A stretch of 64,000 bases of DNA from a bacterium (GTDB taxonomy: Bacteria; Cyanobacteriota; Vampirovibrionia; Gastranaerophilales; Gastranaerophilaceae), in NCBI GenBank assembly GCA_017941035.1, contig JAGAXG010000013.1, positions 30,779 to 94,778 of the forward strand, in the 5' to 3' direction. The first letter of the stretch is position 1, and the number at the start of each line of letters is the position of its first letter. Below the pieces are notes generated by a model. That model was not told the origin of the DNA, ran no database searches, and saw only the letters and a list, made by a program, of their open reading frames with translations. Made by a program: the position numbers and the translations under genes. Positions 26,631 to 36,235 of this stretch are shown here, one piece after another.

Positions 26631-29264
26631 TTATGATTTCAAAGATTTTATCAAATCAGCAATAGCATTTTCTTGAACTAAAATTTCATCAATTCTGTCA
26701 GTTGTTTGAGAAATAAGCTCTTGAGGAGCATTTTCTAAAAATTTAGGGTTATTAATGCGAGATTCTAAAGATTTTCTTTCAACTTGGAGCTTTTGCAATT
26801 TTTTATTTTGTCGAGCAATTTCAGCCTCCAAGTCAATTAAATTTTCTAAAGGAATAGCAATTTTAGATGCTGAAACAACAGCACTTGCAGATTTATCCGG
26901 AACATTTGAAGAATATGAAATATTTTCCACTTTAGCCATTCTCTTGATATAGCTTTCTATTTCTTCAAATATAGTTTTTTCTTCAATTGGAGAATCAACT
27001 ATAATATCAAATTTTACATTCATAGGAATATTAAAACTTTGACGAACATTTCTTAAAGAAGAAATAGTGTCAAAAACTAACTCCATTTCTTTTGCTTCCT
27101 TAGAAAATGACAATTTTTCCACATAAACAGGATATGAAGCAAGCATAATTGCTTTTATATCTGTTTTTTTAGGTATTAACTGCCATATTTTTTCCGTAAT
27201 ATGAGGCATAATTGGATGCAATAATCTCAATGCCATATCTAATACATATCTCAGAACTCTTTGAGTATTTTGTTTTATATTTTCATCCTGCAACTGAATT
27301 TTGGCAATCTCAACATACCAGTCACAGTATGAATTCCAGAAGAAATCATAAAGAATATGAGCAGTTTCACCAATTCTGTAATTTTTTATGTCATCATTAA
27401 CTTCTTTTGCTACAGAATTTAATTTGTCTAAAATCCATTTATCTGCAATTGTGAGACTTGAATAATCAATTTCATTATCATCAACGCCATCAAGATTCAT
27501 CAGTACAAATCTTGATGCATTCCAAATTTTATTTGCAAAATTTCTACCATATTCAAATCTTTCATCACTAATTTTTATATCCTGCCCACCATATGTACAT
27601 AATGAGGTCATTGTAAATCTCAATGCGTCACAACCATATTTATCAATAATTACAACCGGGTCAATAGTGTTACCTTTAGATTTTGACATCTTTTGCCCTT
27701 TTTCATCGCGAATTAAACCGTGTATATATACTGTTGAAAAAGGAGCCTTTCCAGTAAATTCTAAACCCATAGTAATCATTCTTGCGACCCAGAAAAATAT
27801 AATATCAAAGCCAGTTACAAGAGTTGTCGTAGGATAGAACTTTTTAAAATCTTCGCTATCAGTATTTGGCCAACCCATAGTAGAAAATGGCCACAAACCT
27901 GAAGAAAACCAAGTGTCCAATACATCCGTTTCTTGTTCCCAAAGTTCAGGGTTAGGATTTTCTTTTGCTACTATCATTTCACCTGTTTTCTTGTTGTGAT
28001 AAGCAGGTATTTGATGTCCCCACCATAATTGACGAGATATACACCAATCTCTTATATTTTCCATCCAACCAAGATAGTTCTTTTCCCAGCGTTCAGGTAC
28101 AAACTTGATTCTTCCGTCCTTTACAGCTTTTATTGCTTCTTCTGCCAACGGTTTCATTTTTACAAACCATTGTTCGGAAAGTAATGGTTCAATTGTTGTC
28201 CCACAACGCTGACACTTGCCGACATTATGTTCATGATCTTTAGTTCTTAATAAAAATTTTTCATAAGAAAGCATCTCAATTATTTTCTTGCGAGCATCTG
28301 CTCTATCAAGTCCATGCAGACTTTGAGGAACTTCACCGCAAGATTTCATCTTGCCTTCTTCGTCAATTACCCATATTGGTCGTAATCCATGACGCCTACC
28401 AACTTCAAAATCGTTTGGATCATGAGCAGGTGTAATTTTTACAGCACCTGTTCCAAAATTTCTATCTACATATTCATCTGCAATAATAGGTATCTCGCGT
28501 CCAGTTAAAGGAACAACAACTGTTTTTCCTACAAGCTCTGAATATTTATGATCATCAGGATGAACCGCAATAGCTACATCGCCAAAAATTGTTTCAGGTC
28601 TTGTTGTTGCAACAATAATTGCTCCTGATTCATTTTTTAAAGGATAAGAAATTTCCCACAAATGTCCTTGTTCAGTTGCATATTCTGTTTCAACATCCGA
28701 AATTGCACTTCGACAACGAGGACACCAGTTTACAATATACTTACCTTTATAAATCAATCCCTTCTCAAAAAGTCTTACAAAAACCTCTTTAACTGCATCT
28801 GAACAACCTTCATCAAAAGTAAATCTTTCTCTTGTTCTGTCAAAAGAAGCTCCAAGGCGTTTACACTGATCCAAAATTCTTGATTTATGCGCATTTGCCC
28901 ATTCCCAAGTTTTTTCAAGAAATTTTTCACGACCTAAATCATAACGCGATATACCTTTTTCTCTTAGTTGTTTTTCTACAACATTTTGAGTCGCAATTCC
29001 GGCATGGTCCGTACCTGGGACCCAAAGTGTTTCATAACCGCTCATTCTATGGTATCTGACTAAAATATCCTGTAATGTTTCATCTAAAGCATGCCCCATA
29101 TGCAAAACACCGGTTACATTTGGAGGAGGGATTACTATAGAATAAGGCGGTTTTTGACTTTTTGCATCAGCCTTAAAAAATTCATTTTCTTCCCAAAATT
29201 TGTAAATATATTCTTCCGTTTCTTTTGCATTGTAAACGGTAGGTAAATCAGTTATTGTAGCCAT
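26631..29264 (-). CDS. valS: Valyl-tRNA synthetase
   Basis: Class I aminoacyl-tRNA synthetase of 877 residues. The HIGH box is PPPNVTGVLHMGHALD near residue 50 and the KMSKS loop is DEKGQKMSKSKGNTIDP. The editing domain lies between them (ATTRPETIFGDVAIAVHP, GTGAVKITPAHDPNDFEVG). A zinc-like CQRC motif sits near residue 350. The C-terminal 60 residues form the coiled-coil tRNA arm typical of ValRS. Confidence 0.97.
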   Translation of the reverse strand: MATITDLPTVYNAKETEEYIYKFWEENEFFKADAKSQKPPYSIVIPPPNVTGVLHMGHALDETLQDILVRYHRMSGYETLWVPGTDHAGIATQNVVEKQLREKGISRYDLGREKFLEKTWEWANAHKSRILDQCKRLGASFDRTRERFTFDEGCSDAVKEVFVRLFEKGLIYKGKYIVNWCPRCRSAISDVETEYATEQGHLWEISYPLKNESGAIIVATTRPETIFGDVAIAVHPDDHKYSELVGKTVVVPLTGREIPIIADEYVDRNFGTGAVKITPAHDPNDFEVGRRHGLRPIWVIDEEGKMKSCGEVPQSLHGLDRADARKKIIEMLSYEKFLLRTKDHEHNVGKCQRCGTTIEPLLSEQWFVKMKPLAEEAIKAVKDGRIKFVPERWEKNYLGWMENIRDWCISRQLWWGHQIPAYHNKKTGEMIVAKENPNPELWEQETDVLDTWFSSGLWPFSTMGWPNTDSEDFKKFYPTTTLVTGFDIIFFWVARMITMGLEFTGKAPFSTVYIHGLIRDEKGQKMSKSKGNTIDPVVIIDKYGCDALRFTMTSLCTYGGQDIKISDERFEYGRNFANKIWNASRFVLMNLDGVDDNEIDYSSLTIADKWILDKLNSVAKEVNDDIKNYRIGETAHILYDFFWNSYCDWYVEIAKIQLQDENIKQNTQRVLRYVLDMALRLLHPIMPHITEKIWQLIPKKTDIKAIMLASYPVYVEKLSFSKEAKEMELVFDTISSLRNVRQSFNIPMNVKFDIIVDSPIEEKTIFEEIESYIKRMAKVENISYSSNVPDKSASAVVSASKIAIPLENLIDLEAEIARQNKKLQKLQVERKSLESRINNPKFLENAPQELISQTTDRIDEILVQENAIADLIKSLKS

Positions 29265-29319
29265 AAATCATATCCTCATTTTCATTTATAATTTTAGATT
29301 ATCACAAAAAAGAAATTTA

Positions 29320-29348
29320 TTGAAATAGATTAAATAATATGTTATAAT
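29320..29348 (+). promoter_or_regulatory. Consensus promoter of the first S74 pseudopilin
   Basis: TTGAAA (29320-29325), a 17-base spacer and TATAAT (29343-29348), a near-perfect housekeeping sigma promoter. It gives a leader of about 27 bases that contains GGAG before the ATG. Confidence 0.8.
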
Positions 29349-29381
29349 GTAATAAAGAATAGACTTGAGGATGGAGTAAAA

Positions 29382-31091
29382 ATGTCCATAAAATTTAAAT
29401 CTGCATTTACATTAGCAGAAATAATGATTGTACTACTCGTACTAACAATTTTATTTGCGGGGTTTGCGCCTGTAGTCACAAAAAAAATTCGTTCTAAAAA
29501 TTCGAATTATTTAGACAGATGGGTTTGGTCTACTCGAAATTACATGGCCGGACCTATGGACGCGTATTATGACTCGGGCAATAACAATAATTTTGGGGAA
29601 GTATTTTTTGGAGTCTCTCCTATTGAAGAAAATGATATTCATACAACGTACCTTCCATATTCAAAAATAGTTATACGATCTGGACCTGTGACAACAAATG
29701 GAATATTACAGCGTCAACTTCAGCTAAGATATGGGTATGATTCTACGCCTTATGGAAATTTTCAATCCAGTCTAATTGCAGATACATCTAATATACTTTT
29801 TGGAGGGGAGTATCCAAATTTACAACTTGCGAATAGAAAAAATAATGACAACTATCCTCAAAATAATTTCGCATTTGGGAAAGATGCATTAAATTCATTG
29901 ACATACACTGAAGCACAAACTTCCGGAACACAAGTACAACAAGCAAAAAATAATACCGCAGTTGGTTATAAAGCATTGAATACACTTGTAAAAGGAAGTG
30001 ATAATGTTTCTATCGGATCTGAAGCAGGCAGTGATTCAAACAATATATCAAATAATGTAATGATTGGATATCAGGCAGGAAAAAGTACCGGTGGAAATAA
30101 AAATGTTTTAATAGGTTATAATGCACGATCCGGAGGTAGCAATAATACTTTTATAGGCTATAATGCTGGCAGCAGTTCTGTAGCGGTAAATAATAATGTA
30201 GGCATAGGCTATAATACATTACATTCTTTATCAATGGGGGAACACAATATTGCGATAGGAGCACATGCTCTTGAGAATTTAACACAAGGTTCAAATAATG
30301 TTGCACTTGGTTACAATGCTTGCTCGAATTTAACGTCAGGTTCTAATAAAACCTGCTTAGGAGCTAATTCCGGTCCTTCTGTTAATGCAACTTCTGATGA
30401 TATTGAAAGGACATACATTGGAGGAAAACCTTTTGGGGATAATAATTTCGGAGGAGATGCTGTACTAGAAATTCATAATCCTAATACTTCAAATGCTAAT
30501 TTGAATAATAATCCTGATATAAAATCAAATACAACTACTGTAATAAATGGAAATTTAATAGTAAGAGGTAAAATATTTTTTACTATTGGCAACATTTTAT
30601 ACCCATTTTATTATGATAATAACATTTTTGGAACAGACAAGAATGTTTGTGCATACTCACAAACTTCTTATAATTTAAATACAGTTAATTGCCCCGAATT
30701 GACAAATATAAGCTCTAGTGACAGACGTTTAAAAAATATAAAATCTCGTTTTAACAATGGTTTGAGCGATATCGAAAAAATAAACATATACAATTATAAC
30801 TACAAAAATGACAAAACGAAATCTAAAAATGTAGGTGTTATTGCTCAAGATTTGCAAAAAATATTTCCTAACGCTGTCAGCACAGATACCAACGGTTATT
30901 TGCAAATTCGTTGGGATGAAATGTTTTTCTCAACTATCAACAGCATTAAAGAAATTAATAAAAAAATAATATTATCTTTTAAAGATTTAATCAATATTGA
31001 AAATAAAATTACAAAACTTGAAAAAGAAAATAAAGAATTAGAAGCGCAAGTTGAAATTCTATCGTCAAAAGTTAAGAATTTAAAGAAATAA
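29382..31091 (+). CDS. Pseudopilin with YadA-like head repeats and C-terminal S74 chaperone domain (paralogue 1)
   Basis: A 569-residue fusion. Residues 1-35 are a class III (type IV pilin) leader: a short basic start, then AFTLAEIMIVLLVLTILFAG. The middle (about 165-345) repeats the head pattern of trimeric YadA-like adhesins (NTAVGYKAL, DNVSIGSEAG, NNVMIGYQAG, NNTFIGYNAG, NNVALGYNAC). The C-terminal part (from residue 440) matches the Peptidase S74 intramolecular chaperone: SSDRRLKNI with the Ser446/Lys451 dyad by analogy, then KNVGVIAQDLQKIFPNAV and IRWDEMFFSTINSIKEI. A coiled coil ends the chain. In phage tail spikes this domain drives trimer folding and cuts itself off. Here it implies a trimeric fibre carried on a pilin anchor, which is an inference. 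Confidence 0.85.
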   Translation: MSIKFKSAFTLAEIMIVLLVLTILFAGFAPVVTKKIRSKNSNYLDRWVWSTRNYMAGPMDAYYDSGNNNNFGEVFFGVSPIEENDIHTTYLPYSKIVIRSGPVTTNGILQRQLQLRYGYDSTPYGNFQSSLIADTSNILFGGEYPNLQLANRKNNDNYPQNNFAFGKDALNSLTYTEAQTSGTQVQQAKNNTAVGYKALNTLVKGSDNVSIGSEAGSDSNNISNNVMIGYQAGKSTGGNKNVLIGYNARSGGSNNTFIGYNAGSSSVAVNNNVGIGYNTLHSLSMGEHNIAIGAHALENLTQGSNNVALGYNACSNLTSGSNKTCLGANSGPSVNATSDDIERTYIGGKPFGDNNFGGDAVLEIHNPNTSNANLNNNPDIKSNTTTVINGNLIVRGKIFFTIGNILYPFYYDNNIFGTDKNVCAYSQTSYNLNTVNCPELTNISSSDRRLKNIKSRFNNGLSDIEKINIYNYNYKNDKTKSKNVGVIAQDLQKIFPNAVSTDTNGYLQIRWDEMFFSTINSIKEINKKIILSFKDLINIENKITKLEKENKELEAQVEILSSKVKNLKK

Positions 31092-31120
31092 CTTGATTTT
31101 TATTAGTGTTTGAACTACAC

Positions 31121-31126
31121 TATAAT
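31121..31126 (+). promoter_or_regulatory. -10 box of the metK promoter
   Basis: Perfect TATAAT 73 bases before the metK ATG. No clear -35 box at 17 bases. Transcription would begin near 31133, just before the pseudoknot described next. Confidence 0.6.
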
Positions 31127-31136
31127 ATAGTAGTAG

Positions 31137-31186
31137 TGCCGGGTCGGAATTAAAAACCTTACCGGCAGAGAATAGAAATTAAGGAG
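31137..31186 (+). promoter_or_regulatory. Candidate pseudoknot riboswitch in the metK leader
   Basis: Stem 1 is TGCCGG (31137-31142) with CCGGCA (31162-31167), six perfect pairs. The end of its loop, CCTTA (31157-31161), is complementary to TAAGG (31180-31184), which is part of the metK Shine-Dalgarno sequence AAGGAG (31181-31186). The result is a compact H-type pseudoknot that would hide the ribosome site, with stem 2 directly stacked on stem 1. Small SAM riboswitches of this shape are known in front of methionine and SAM genes. The primary sequence was not matched to any named class. Confidence 0.6.
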
Positions 31187-31193
31187 AAAAAAA

Positions 31194-32468
31194 ATGACAG
31201 GAAAGAATTTTTTATTTACTTCGGAATCAGTTACCGAAGGTCACCCCGACAAAGTTTGCGATCAAATTTCAGATGCAATTTTGGATGAATTTTTAACAAA
31301 AGACAATCATTCACGAGTTGCTGCAGAGACAACAGTTACAACCGGTATGGCACTAGTATGTGGTGAAATTACAGCTGATTGTTATGTTGATATTCCACAA
31401 GTAGTACGAAACACAATTAAAAATATAGGTTACTGCGGAACAAATTCCGGTGGATTTGATGCTGATACATGCGCTGTTATAACAAGTATTGATGAACAAT
31501 CATGCGATATAGGCAACGGTGTTAATAAAGCTCTTGAAGCAAGATGTGAAAATGCTGATACTTCTATTACCGAAACTGAGTCAATCGGAGCAGGAGATCA
31601 GGGTATTATGTTTGGTTTTGCTTGCGATGAAACACCTGAGCTCATGCCTTTACCTATAAGTTTAGCCCACAAGTTATCTTATAGACTCGCACAAATCAGA
31701 AAACAAGGACTTGTTAACTATTTAAGACCAGATGGTAAATCTCAGGTTACAGTTGAATATATTGATGGTAAACCATCAAGAATTCATACAATATTGTTAT
31801 CTACACAACACGATCCTATAATAAACGGTCAAAGTGATAATAGTATTGTTCAAAAAATAATTTCAGAAGATTTAAAAAGACTTGTCATAGACTATATTTT
31901 TGAAAATGAAAATATTAAACCTGATAGTGATACAAAAATTTTAATAAACCCATCAGGTAGATTTGTTATTGGCGGACCTCAGGGAGATTCAGGCTTAACA
32001 GGAAGAAAAATCATTGTAGATACATATGGCGGATATTCAAGACACGGCGGTGGTGCTTTTTCCGGAAAAGATCCAACAAAAGTTGATCGTTCAGCAGCAT
32101 ATGCTTCACGTTATGTAGCAAAAAATATTGTAGCTGCAGGTCTTGCTGATAAGTGTGAAATTGAACTTGCATACGCAATTGGTGTTGCAGAGCCGTTATC
32201 TATTCTCGTAGATACTTTTGGGACTGGTAAAATTGCAGATGAAGAAATAGAAAAACTTGTAAGAAAGAATTTTGATCTAACTCCTGCAGGAATTATCAAT
32301 AAATTTGATTTGAGAAATCTTCCTTCTAAAAATGGCGGTAAATTTTATCAACTGCTCGCATCTTATGGACATATGGGAAGAACTGATATTAATGTGCCTT
32401 GGGAACAAATAGATAAAGCTCAAGACTTGAAAAAACAAGCGCTTTCCTGTGGATGCGGTTGCGTATAA
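31194..32468 (+). CDS. metK: S-adenosylmethionine synthetase
   Basis: Makes SAM from methionine and ATP. The 424 residues carry the family hallmarks [21 protein letters not shown] (first 20 residues quoted loosely), [37 protein letters not shown] and [19 protein letters not shown]. An AAGGAG ribosome site lies seven bases upstream. The length is above the usual 380-400, and the protein ends with an unusual cysteine tail, SCGCGCV. Translation may be controlled by the leader pseudoknot. It is convergent with the second S74 pseudopilin gene. Confidence 0.96.
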   Translation: MTGKNFLFTSESVTEGHPDKVCDQISDAILDEFLTKDNHSRVAAETTVTTGMALVCGEITADCYVDIPQVVRNTIKNIGYCGTNSGGFDADTCAVITSIDEQSCDIGNGVNKALEARCENADTSITETESIGAGDQGIMFGFACDETPELMPLPISLAHKLSYRLAQIRKQGLVNYLRPDGKSQVTVEYIDGKPSRIHTILLSTQHDPIINGQSDNSIVQKIISEDLKRLVIDYIFENENIKPDSDTKILINPSGRFVIGGPQGDSGLTGRKIIVDTYGGYSRHGGGAFSGKDPTKVDRSAAYASRYVAKNIVAAGLADKCEIELAYAIGVAEPLSILVDTFGTGKIADEEIEKLVRKNFDLTPAGIINKFDLRNLPSKNGGKFYQLLASYGHMGRTDINVPWEQIDKAQDLKKQALSCGCGCV

Positions 32469-32485
32469 ATAAAATTTATTTATTA

Positions 32486-32516
32486 AAACAGAGTGTATCA
32501 AACACTCTGTTTTTTT
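32486..32516. terminator. Bidirectional terminator between metK and a pseudopilin gene
   Basis: Arms AAACAGAGTGT (32486-32496) and ACACTCTGTTT (32502-32512) with a five-base loop. A T run follows on the plus strand, and a shorter one follows on the minus strand. It lies 18 bases after metK and next to the stop of the convergent gene. Confidence 0.88.
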
Positions 32517-34377
32517 ATTGTAATTTTTCTAATTCATCAAGCTCGTTTGATAATTCTATCAATTTATTTTTCAATTTTCGGTTATCATTTTTTAACTTTT
32601 CGACACGTTTAATATCTTTTTCTACCCTTGATATTAAATCATTCGTTTTTTGATTTAATTCCTTAACAGAGTTTATGGAAGCATAAAACATTTCATCCCA
32701 ACGAATTTTATAATATCCTTTTTCATCTTTAAAAACAGATTCAGGGAAGACTTTTTTCAAACTTTGAGCAATAACACCAACATGAGGAACTTTCGATTTA
32801 TCTGCCTTAAATGTGTAATTGTAAAATTTCAATTTTTCTATATATTTCAAGCCATCTTTGAATTCTGGACCTATATCCTTTAATCTTGCATCACTTGATA
32901 AAGTATCATCAGCATCTCTATAACTTAAATCCGGACAACAAGAACCATTTTCATCGTTATGAGCTTTGCTAAATTCGGAATTATCATTGTTGTATATGAT
33001 AGAAAATACAGCGTTATCTTTTATATAATCATAAAAATCATAATTACCTGAAGTTAAGGATGTCCAATCATAAGAATCTGCATACTGAGTAGCTGCCAAA
33101 GATGAACATATACAAGTTTCATGCAAAGAGAATTTCATATGTTTTTGATGATTATTTATATCATCTGAAGAATCTAATCTACGGCTTTTTGCATTTCCAT
33201 CTTCACCGGCTAGAACAAAAAAGTCTTGATTAGTTTTGGTTGGTATCAAGTAATAGCCCATAAGAGAAGAAATTTTATTAGTTGAATAATTACCATTGCC
33301 GTCAAAATGTGAATTTCCAAGCATAAAAGGCTGCCCTCGAACAACCAAATCACCATTGATAACAACAGTAGCATTTTTGCCGGATAGATTATGGACCTCT
33401 AAAGCGCCACCTGAATGACTAGAATTATCTTTACCTATAAATACTCTATCAACATCATCATTATAAATATCCGAATCACCATCAGCACCAATGCACATGC
33501 GATTATTACCGTTTCCAGCATTGCAGGAGTTATTTCCAATAGCGGTTGTATTTGAAAAACTGCTAGGTTTTTGATTCGCTTTATAACCAATTGCAACATT
33601 ATTCATTCCATCGGCATAAGCAAAATTTCCCAAAGCGACATTGTTATCTCCGGATGCCTTTGAATTAAAACCAATAGCAACACCGTTATATTGGTATCCT
33701 GAATTTGATTCCCCGCTATTATTCATAATATTAATATCATTTCCGATTGCAACGTTATTACTCCCAAAATCCGAAATATTATGACCTATAGCAACGGATT
33801 TCTGTATACTATTTTGAATAGGACTACTTTCTATCAATTCATTACCTACAAAAACAGAATCTTTAGCATATGCAAATAAATCAGAAACTGCCTTATAGCC
33901 TATAGCCACATTATTTTCAGATGAAGAAGGAATATTATTTAATGCATATCTTCCTATAGACGTATTATTTTTTATATTTGACGAAAGATTATATTCTGCG
34001 CCAAAAAGAATATTATCATATGCAGAATATAAATTACCAACAGAGCTACCTCCATATTTAAATTCAATCTGCGGTTGATTTATTTTGTTGCTTGACCTTA
34101 TCAGCAGCTTTGCAGGTGTATATTGAAACAAGTCTCTTATTTCGTCTCCATCGTTTGGTGTCATACCTATGAAAGAAGCTTGATAAAAATCTTTACTTGC
34201 TCCATCAGAATAAATATCATGCATACTATCATCACTAACAGTAGACCAAACAGAATCAGTAGAAGAATTTGTGTATCTTGATGTGATAATAGGGGCAAAA
34301 GCTGCCATTAATATAGTTAAAACTGACATTATCACCATAAGTTCTGCAAGTGAAAAGGCTTTATGCATTTTATACAT
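32515..34377 (-). CDS. Pseudopilin with YadA-like head repeats and S74 chaperone domain (paralogue 2)
   Basis: A 620-residue paralogue of the gene at 29382. The leader reads MYKMHKAFSLAELMVIMSVL. The head region (about 140-310) repeats NNVAIGYKAV, DSVFVGNEL, NNVAIGNDI, NNVALGNFAY and NNVAIGYKAN, followed by a junction with ALEVHNLSGKNATVVINGDL. An insert with several cysteines (about 420-485) precedes the S74 domain: SSDARLKDI with Ser495/Lys500, PHVGVIAQSLKKVFPESV and IRWDEMFYASINSVKEL. The last 60 residues are coiled coil. It follows paralogue 3 by three bases on the minus strand, so the two are co-transcribed. Confidence 0.85.
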   Translation of the reverse strand: MYKMHKAFSLAELMVIMSVLTILMAAFAPIITSRYTNSSTDSVWSTVSDDSMHDIYSDGASKDFYQASFIGMTPNDGDEIRDLFQYTPAKLLIRSSNKINQPQIEFKYGGSSVGNLYSAYDNILFGAEYNLSSNIKNNTSIGRYALNNIPSSSENNVAIGYKAVSDLFAYAKDSVFVGNELIESSPIQNSIQKSVAIGHNISDFGSNNVAIGNDINIMNNSGESNSGYQYNGVAIGFNSKASGDNNVALGNFAYADGMNNVAIGYKANQKPSSFSNTTAIGNNSCNAGNGNNRMCIGADGDSDIYNDDVDRVFIGKDNSSHSGGALEVHNLSGKNATVVINGDLVVRGQPFMLGNSHFDGNGNYSTNKISSLMGYYLIPTKTNQDFFVLAGEDGNAKSRRLDSSDDINNHQKHMKFSLHETCICSSLAATQYADSYDWTSLTSGNYDFYDYIKDNAVFSIIYNNDNSEFSKAHNDENGSCCPDLSYRDADDTLSSDARLKDIGPEFKDGLKYIEKLKFYNYTFKADKSKVPHVGVIAQSLKKVFPESVFKDEKGYYKIRWDEMFYASINSVKELNQKTNDLISRVEKDIKRVEKLKNDNRKLKNKLIELSNELDELEKLQ

Positions 34378-34380
34378 TTA

Positions 34381-36144
34381 TTATCTCCTTTCCAATCTGT
34401 TTAATCTTGCATTTAATAAAGAAATTTGTTTCTTTATTATTTTATGATCTGATTTTACGACCTTTAAATCAGATTTTAAAGATGAAATTTTTGAAATAGT
34501 ATTTTCAACTTTTGCATTTAAGGTTTTAACCGCATTTATTAATGCATAAAACATTTCATCCCAACGTATTTTTAAAAAGCCATTTTTATCTTCTGATACA
34601 GAATCAGGGAAAACGTTTTTTAATTCTTGAGCAATAACACCAACTTGAAGTTTTTTTAATTTATCAAATTTAAAAACAAAATTATATGGCTTTAATTTTA
34701 ATATCTTATCTAATCCATCATTATTTTTTATAAAATTTTCTTTTAATCTAAAATCAGACGATATAATATTTGGGCAATTTGAATTCATAGAATATACATT
34801 ATTACCGCAAGTTCCTCCGTATAATAAGATATTGCCAGATCTCGCTCCGGAATTAGATAACGTTTCACATAAAAAACCAGAATAAGTATTTAAAATTTGA
34901 GAATAATAATTATCTGCGGAGCACTGTTGATAATTATCATCCACTCCTGCACTAACACTATCTGTTAAATTATTGTAAGTAATATTACCACTTCCATCAC
35001 TTGGATATAAATTCCCTTTTACTACTAAATTTGAATTCAAAACTACAATAGGATTACTATCATTATTAAAATTATGAATTTCTAAAACAGATCTACCAGA
35101 AAAACCATTTGGAGTTCCACCTATATATATATGTTGAGCATTATCATATCCAAAGTTTTTAGAAGATTTATTTGAGCTATATGCGGATTTATACCCTATA
35201 CAAATATTTTCTTCATTTTCACCAATAGTTTCATTCGAATAAGGAATAGATTCACATGCTTTATAACCTATTGCAGTCATGTTTGAAATATCATCATAGA
35301 TACCGGTATAAACATCAGCACCTATAATATTATTATAAGATGCATTTCCTCCGTAGAACTTTGAACCTACAATAGTATTATACTTAGCATTTGGGCTTGT
35401 GAAACCAGAACCAGTATCTGCTCCAATAAAAATATTATGATCAGCTTGCGTATCAATAGATGCCATTGAATGAGAACCTATTGCAATATTTTTATCAGGA
35501 GAAAATGTAGTTGATCCGGAATAAGATCCGATATAAATACCATCTACTGATTTATTCTCACTGCTGCCCATTTTTCTTGTACTGTTATCACCAATCGCAA
35601 TAATATGAGAATTTGAATTTTTAGAAGCAGCATTTTCAGCCATAGAAAAATTCCCGATAGCAATACTATTATAAGGTTTTACAATTCCAGATAAAGCCGA
35701 AATACCGGCAGCAGTATTATATTCTCCTGAAAAAGAAGAGTAATTGCCTCCAAATAATAGGTTTTTATCATTCAACAAAATAGATCCAGAATTTAAACCT
35801 CTGCCAGAACCAAATCTAAATTGCATCTGATGTGTCTTAAATGTATCACCATTATTACTTACATCACCTGAATTTACCACAAGTTTCCCAGAAACTGATG
35901 TTTTTACAGCCGGAGGGACCTCACCAACGTATGCACTTGAAGTCCAATTATCAACACCAGGGTTAAAATAGGAATCATAATTATTATCATTTGGAACAAA
36001 ATTCCATACTGATTCGCTCTCAAGCATATCTGAAGCATGCCTTTTTGTAATCATAGGAGCCATTGCTGCAAACAATGCGGCAATTATAACAAGAACTATT
36101 AATACTTCTGTTAAAGAGAATGCTTTTTTTATTCTGCTATTCAT
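34381..36144 (-). CDS. Pseudopilin with YadA-like head repeats and S74 chaperone domain (paralogue 3)
   Basis: About 587 residues from the chosen ATG (an in-frame ATG at 36165 would add seven). I prefer the inner start because it gives the short basic leader MNSRIKKAFSLTEVLIVLVI, as in the two paralogues, with GGGAG upstream. The head repeats are more degenerate (NSIAIGNFSM, KNIAIGSHSM, HNIFIGADTG, ENICIGYKSA). The linker SVLEIHNFNNDSNPIVVLNS matches the others. The S74 part has SSDFRLKENF, LQVGVIAQELKNVFPDSV and IRWDEMFYALINAVKTL, ending in a coiled coil. It is the first gene of the two-gene minus-strand unit. Confidence 0.85.
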   Translation of the reverse strand: MNSRIKKAFSLTEVLIVLVIIAALFAAMAPMITKRHASDMLESESVWNFVPNDNNYDSYFNPGVDNWTSSAYVGEVPPAVKTSVSGKLVVNSGDVSNNGDTFKTHQMQFRFGSGRGLNSGSILLNDKNLLFGGNYSSFSGEYNTAAGISALSGIVKPYNSIAIGNFSMAENAASKNSNSHIIAIGDNSTRKMGSSENKSVDGIYIGSYSGSTTFSPDKNIAIGSHSMASIDTQADHNIFIGADTGSGFTSPNAKYNTIVGSKFYGGNASYNNIIGADVYTGIYDDISNMTAIGYKACESIPYSNETIGENEENICIGYKSAYSSNKSSKNFGYDNAQHIYIGGTPNGFSGRSVLEIHNFNNDSNPIVVLNSNLVVKGNLYPSDGSGNITYNNLTDSVSAGVDDNYQQCSADNYYSQILNTYSGFLCETLSNSGARSGNILLYGGTCGNNVYSMNSNCPNIISSDFRLKENFIKNNDGLDKILKLKPYNFVFKFDKLKKLQVGVIAQELKNVFPDSVSEDKNGFLKIRWDEMFYALINAVKTLNAKVENTISKISSLKSDLKVVKSDHKIIKKQISLLNARLNRLERR

Positions 36145-36235
36145 CCTCAAAATACTCCCTGACATATTCCTATATTAATTATAACATATTTAATGCTTGA
36201 ATTCAATATTATTTACATGATAAAATTTTTATGCG

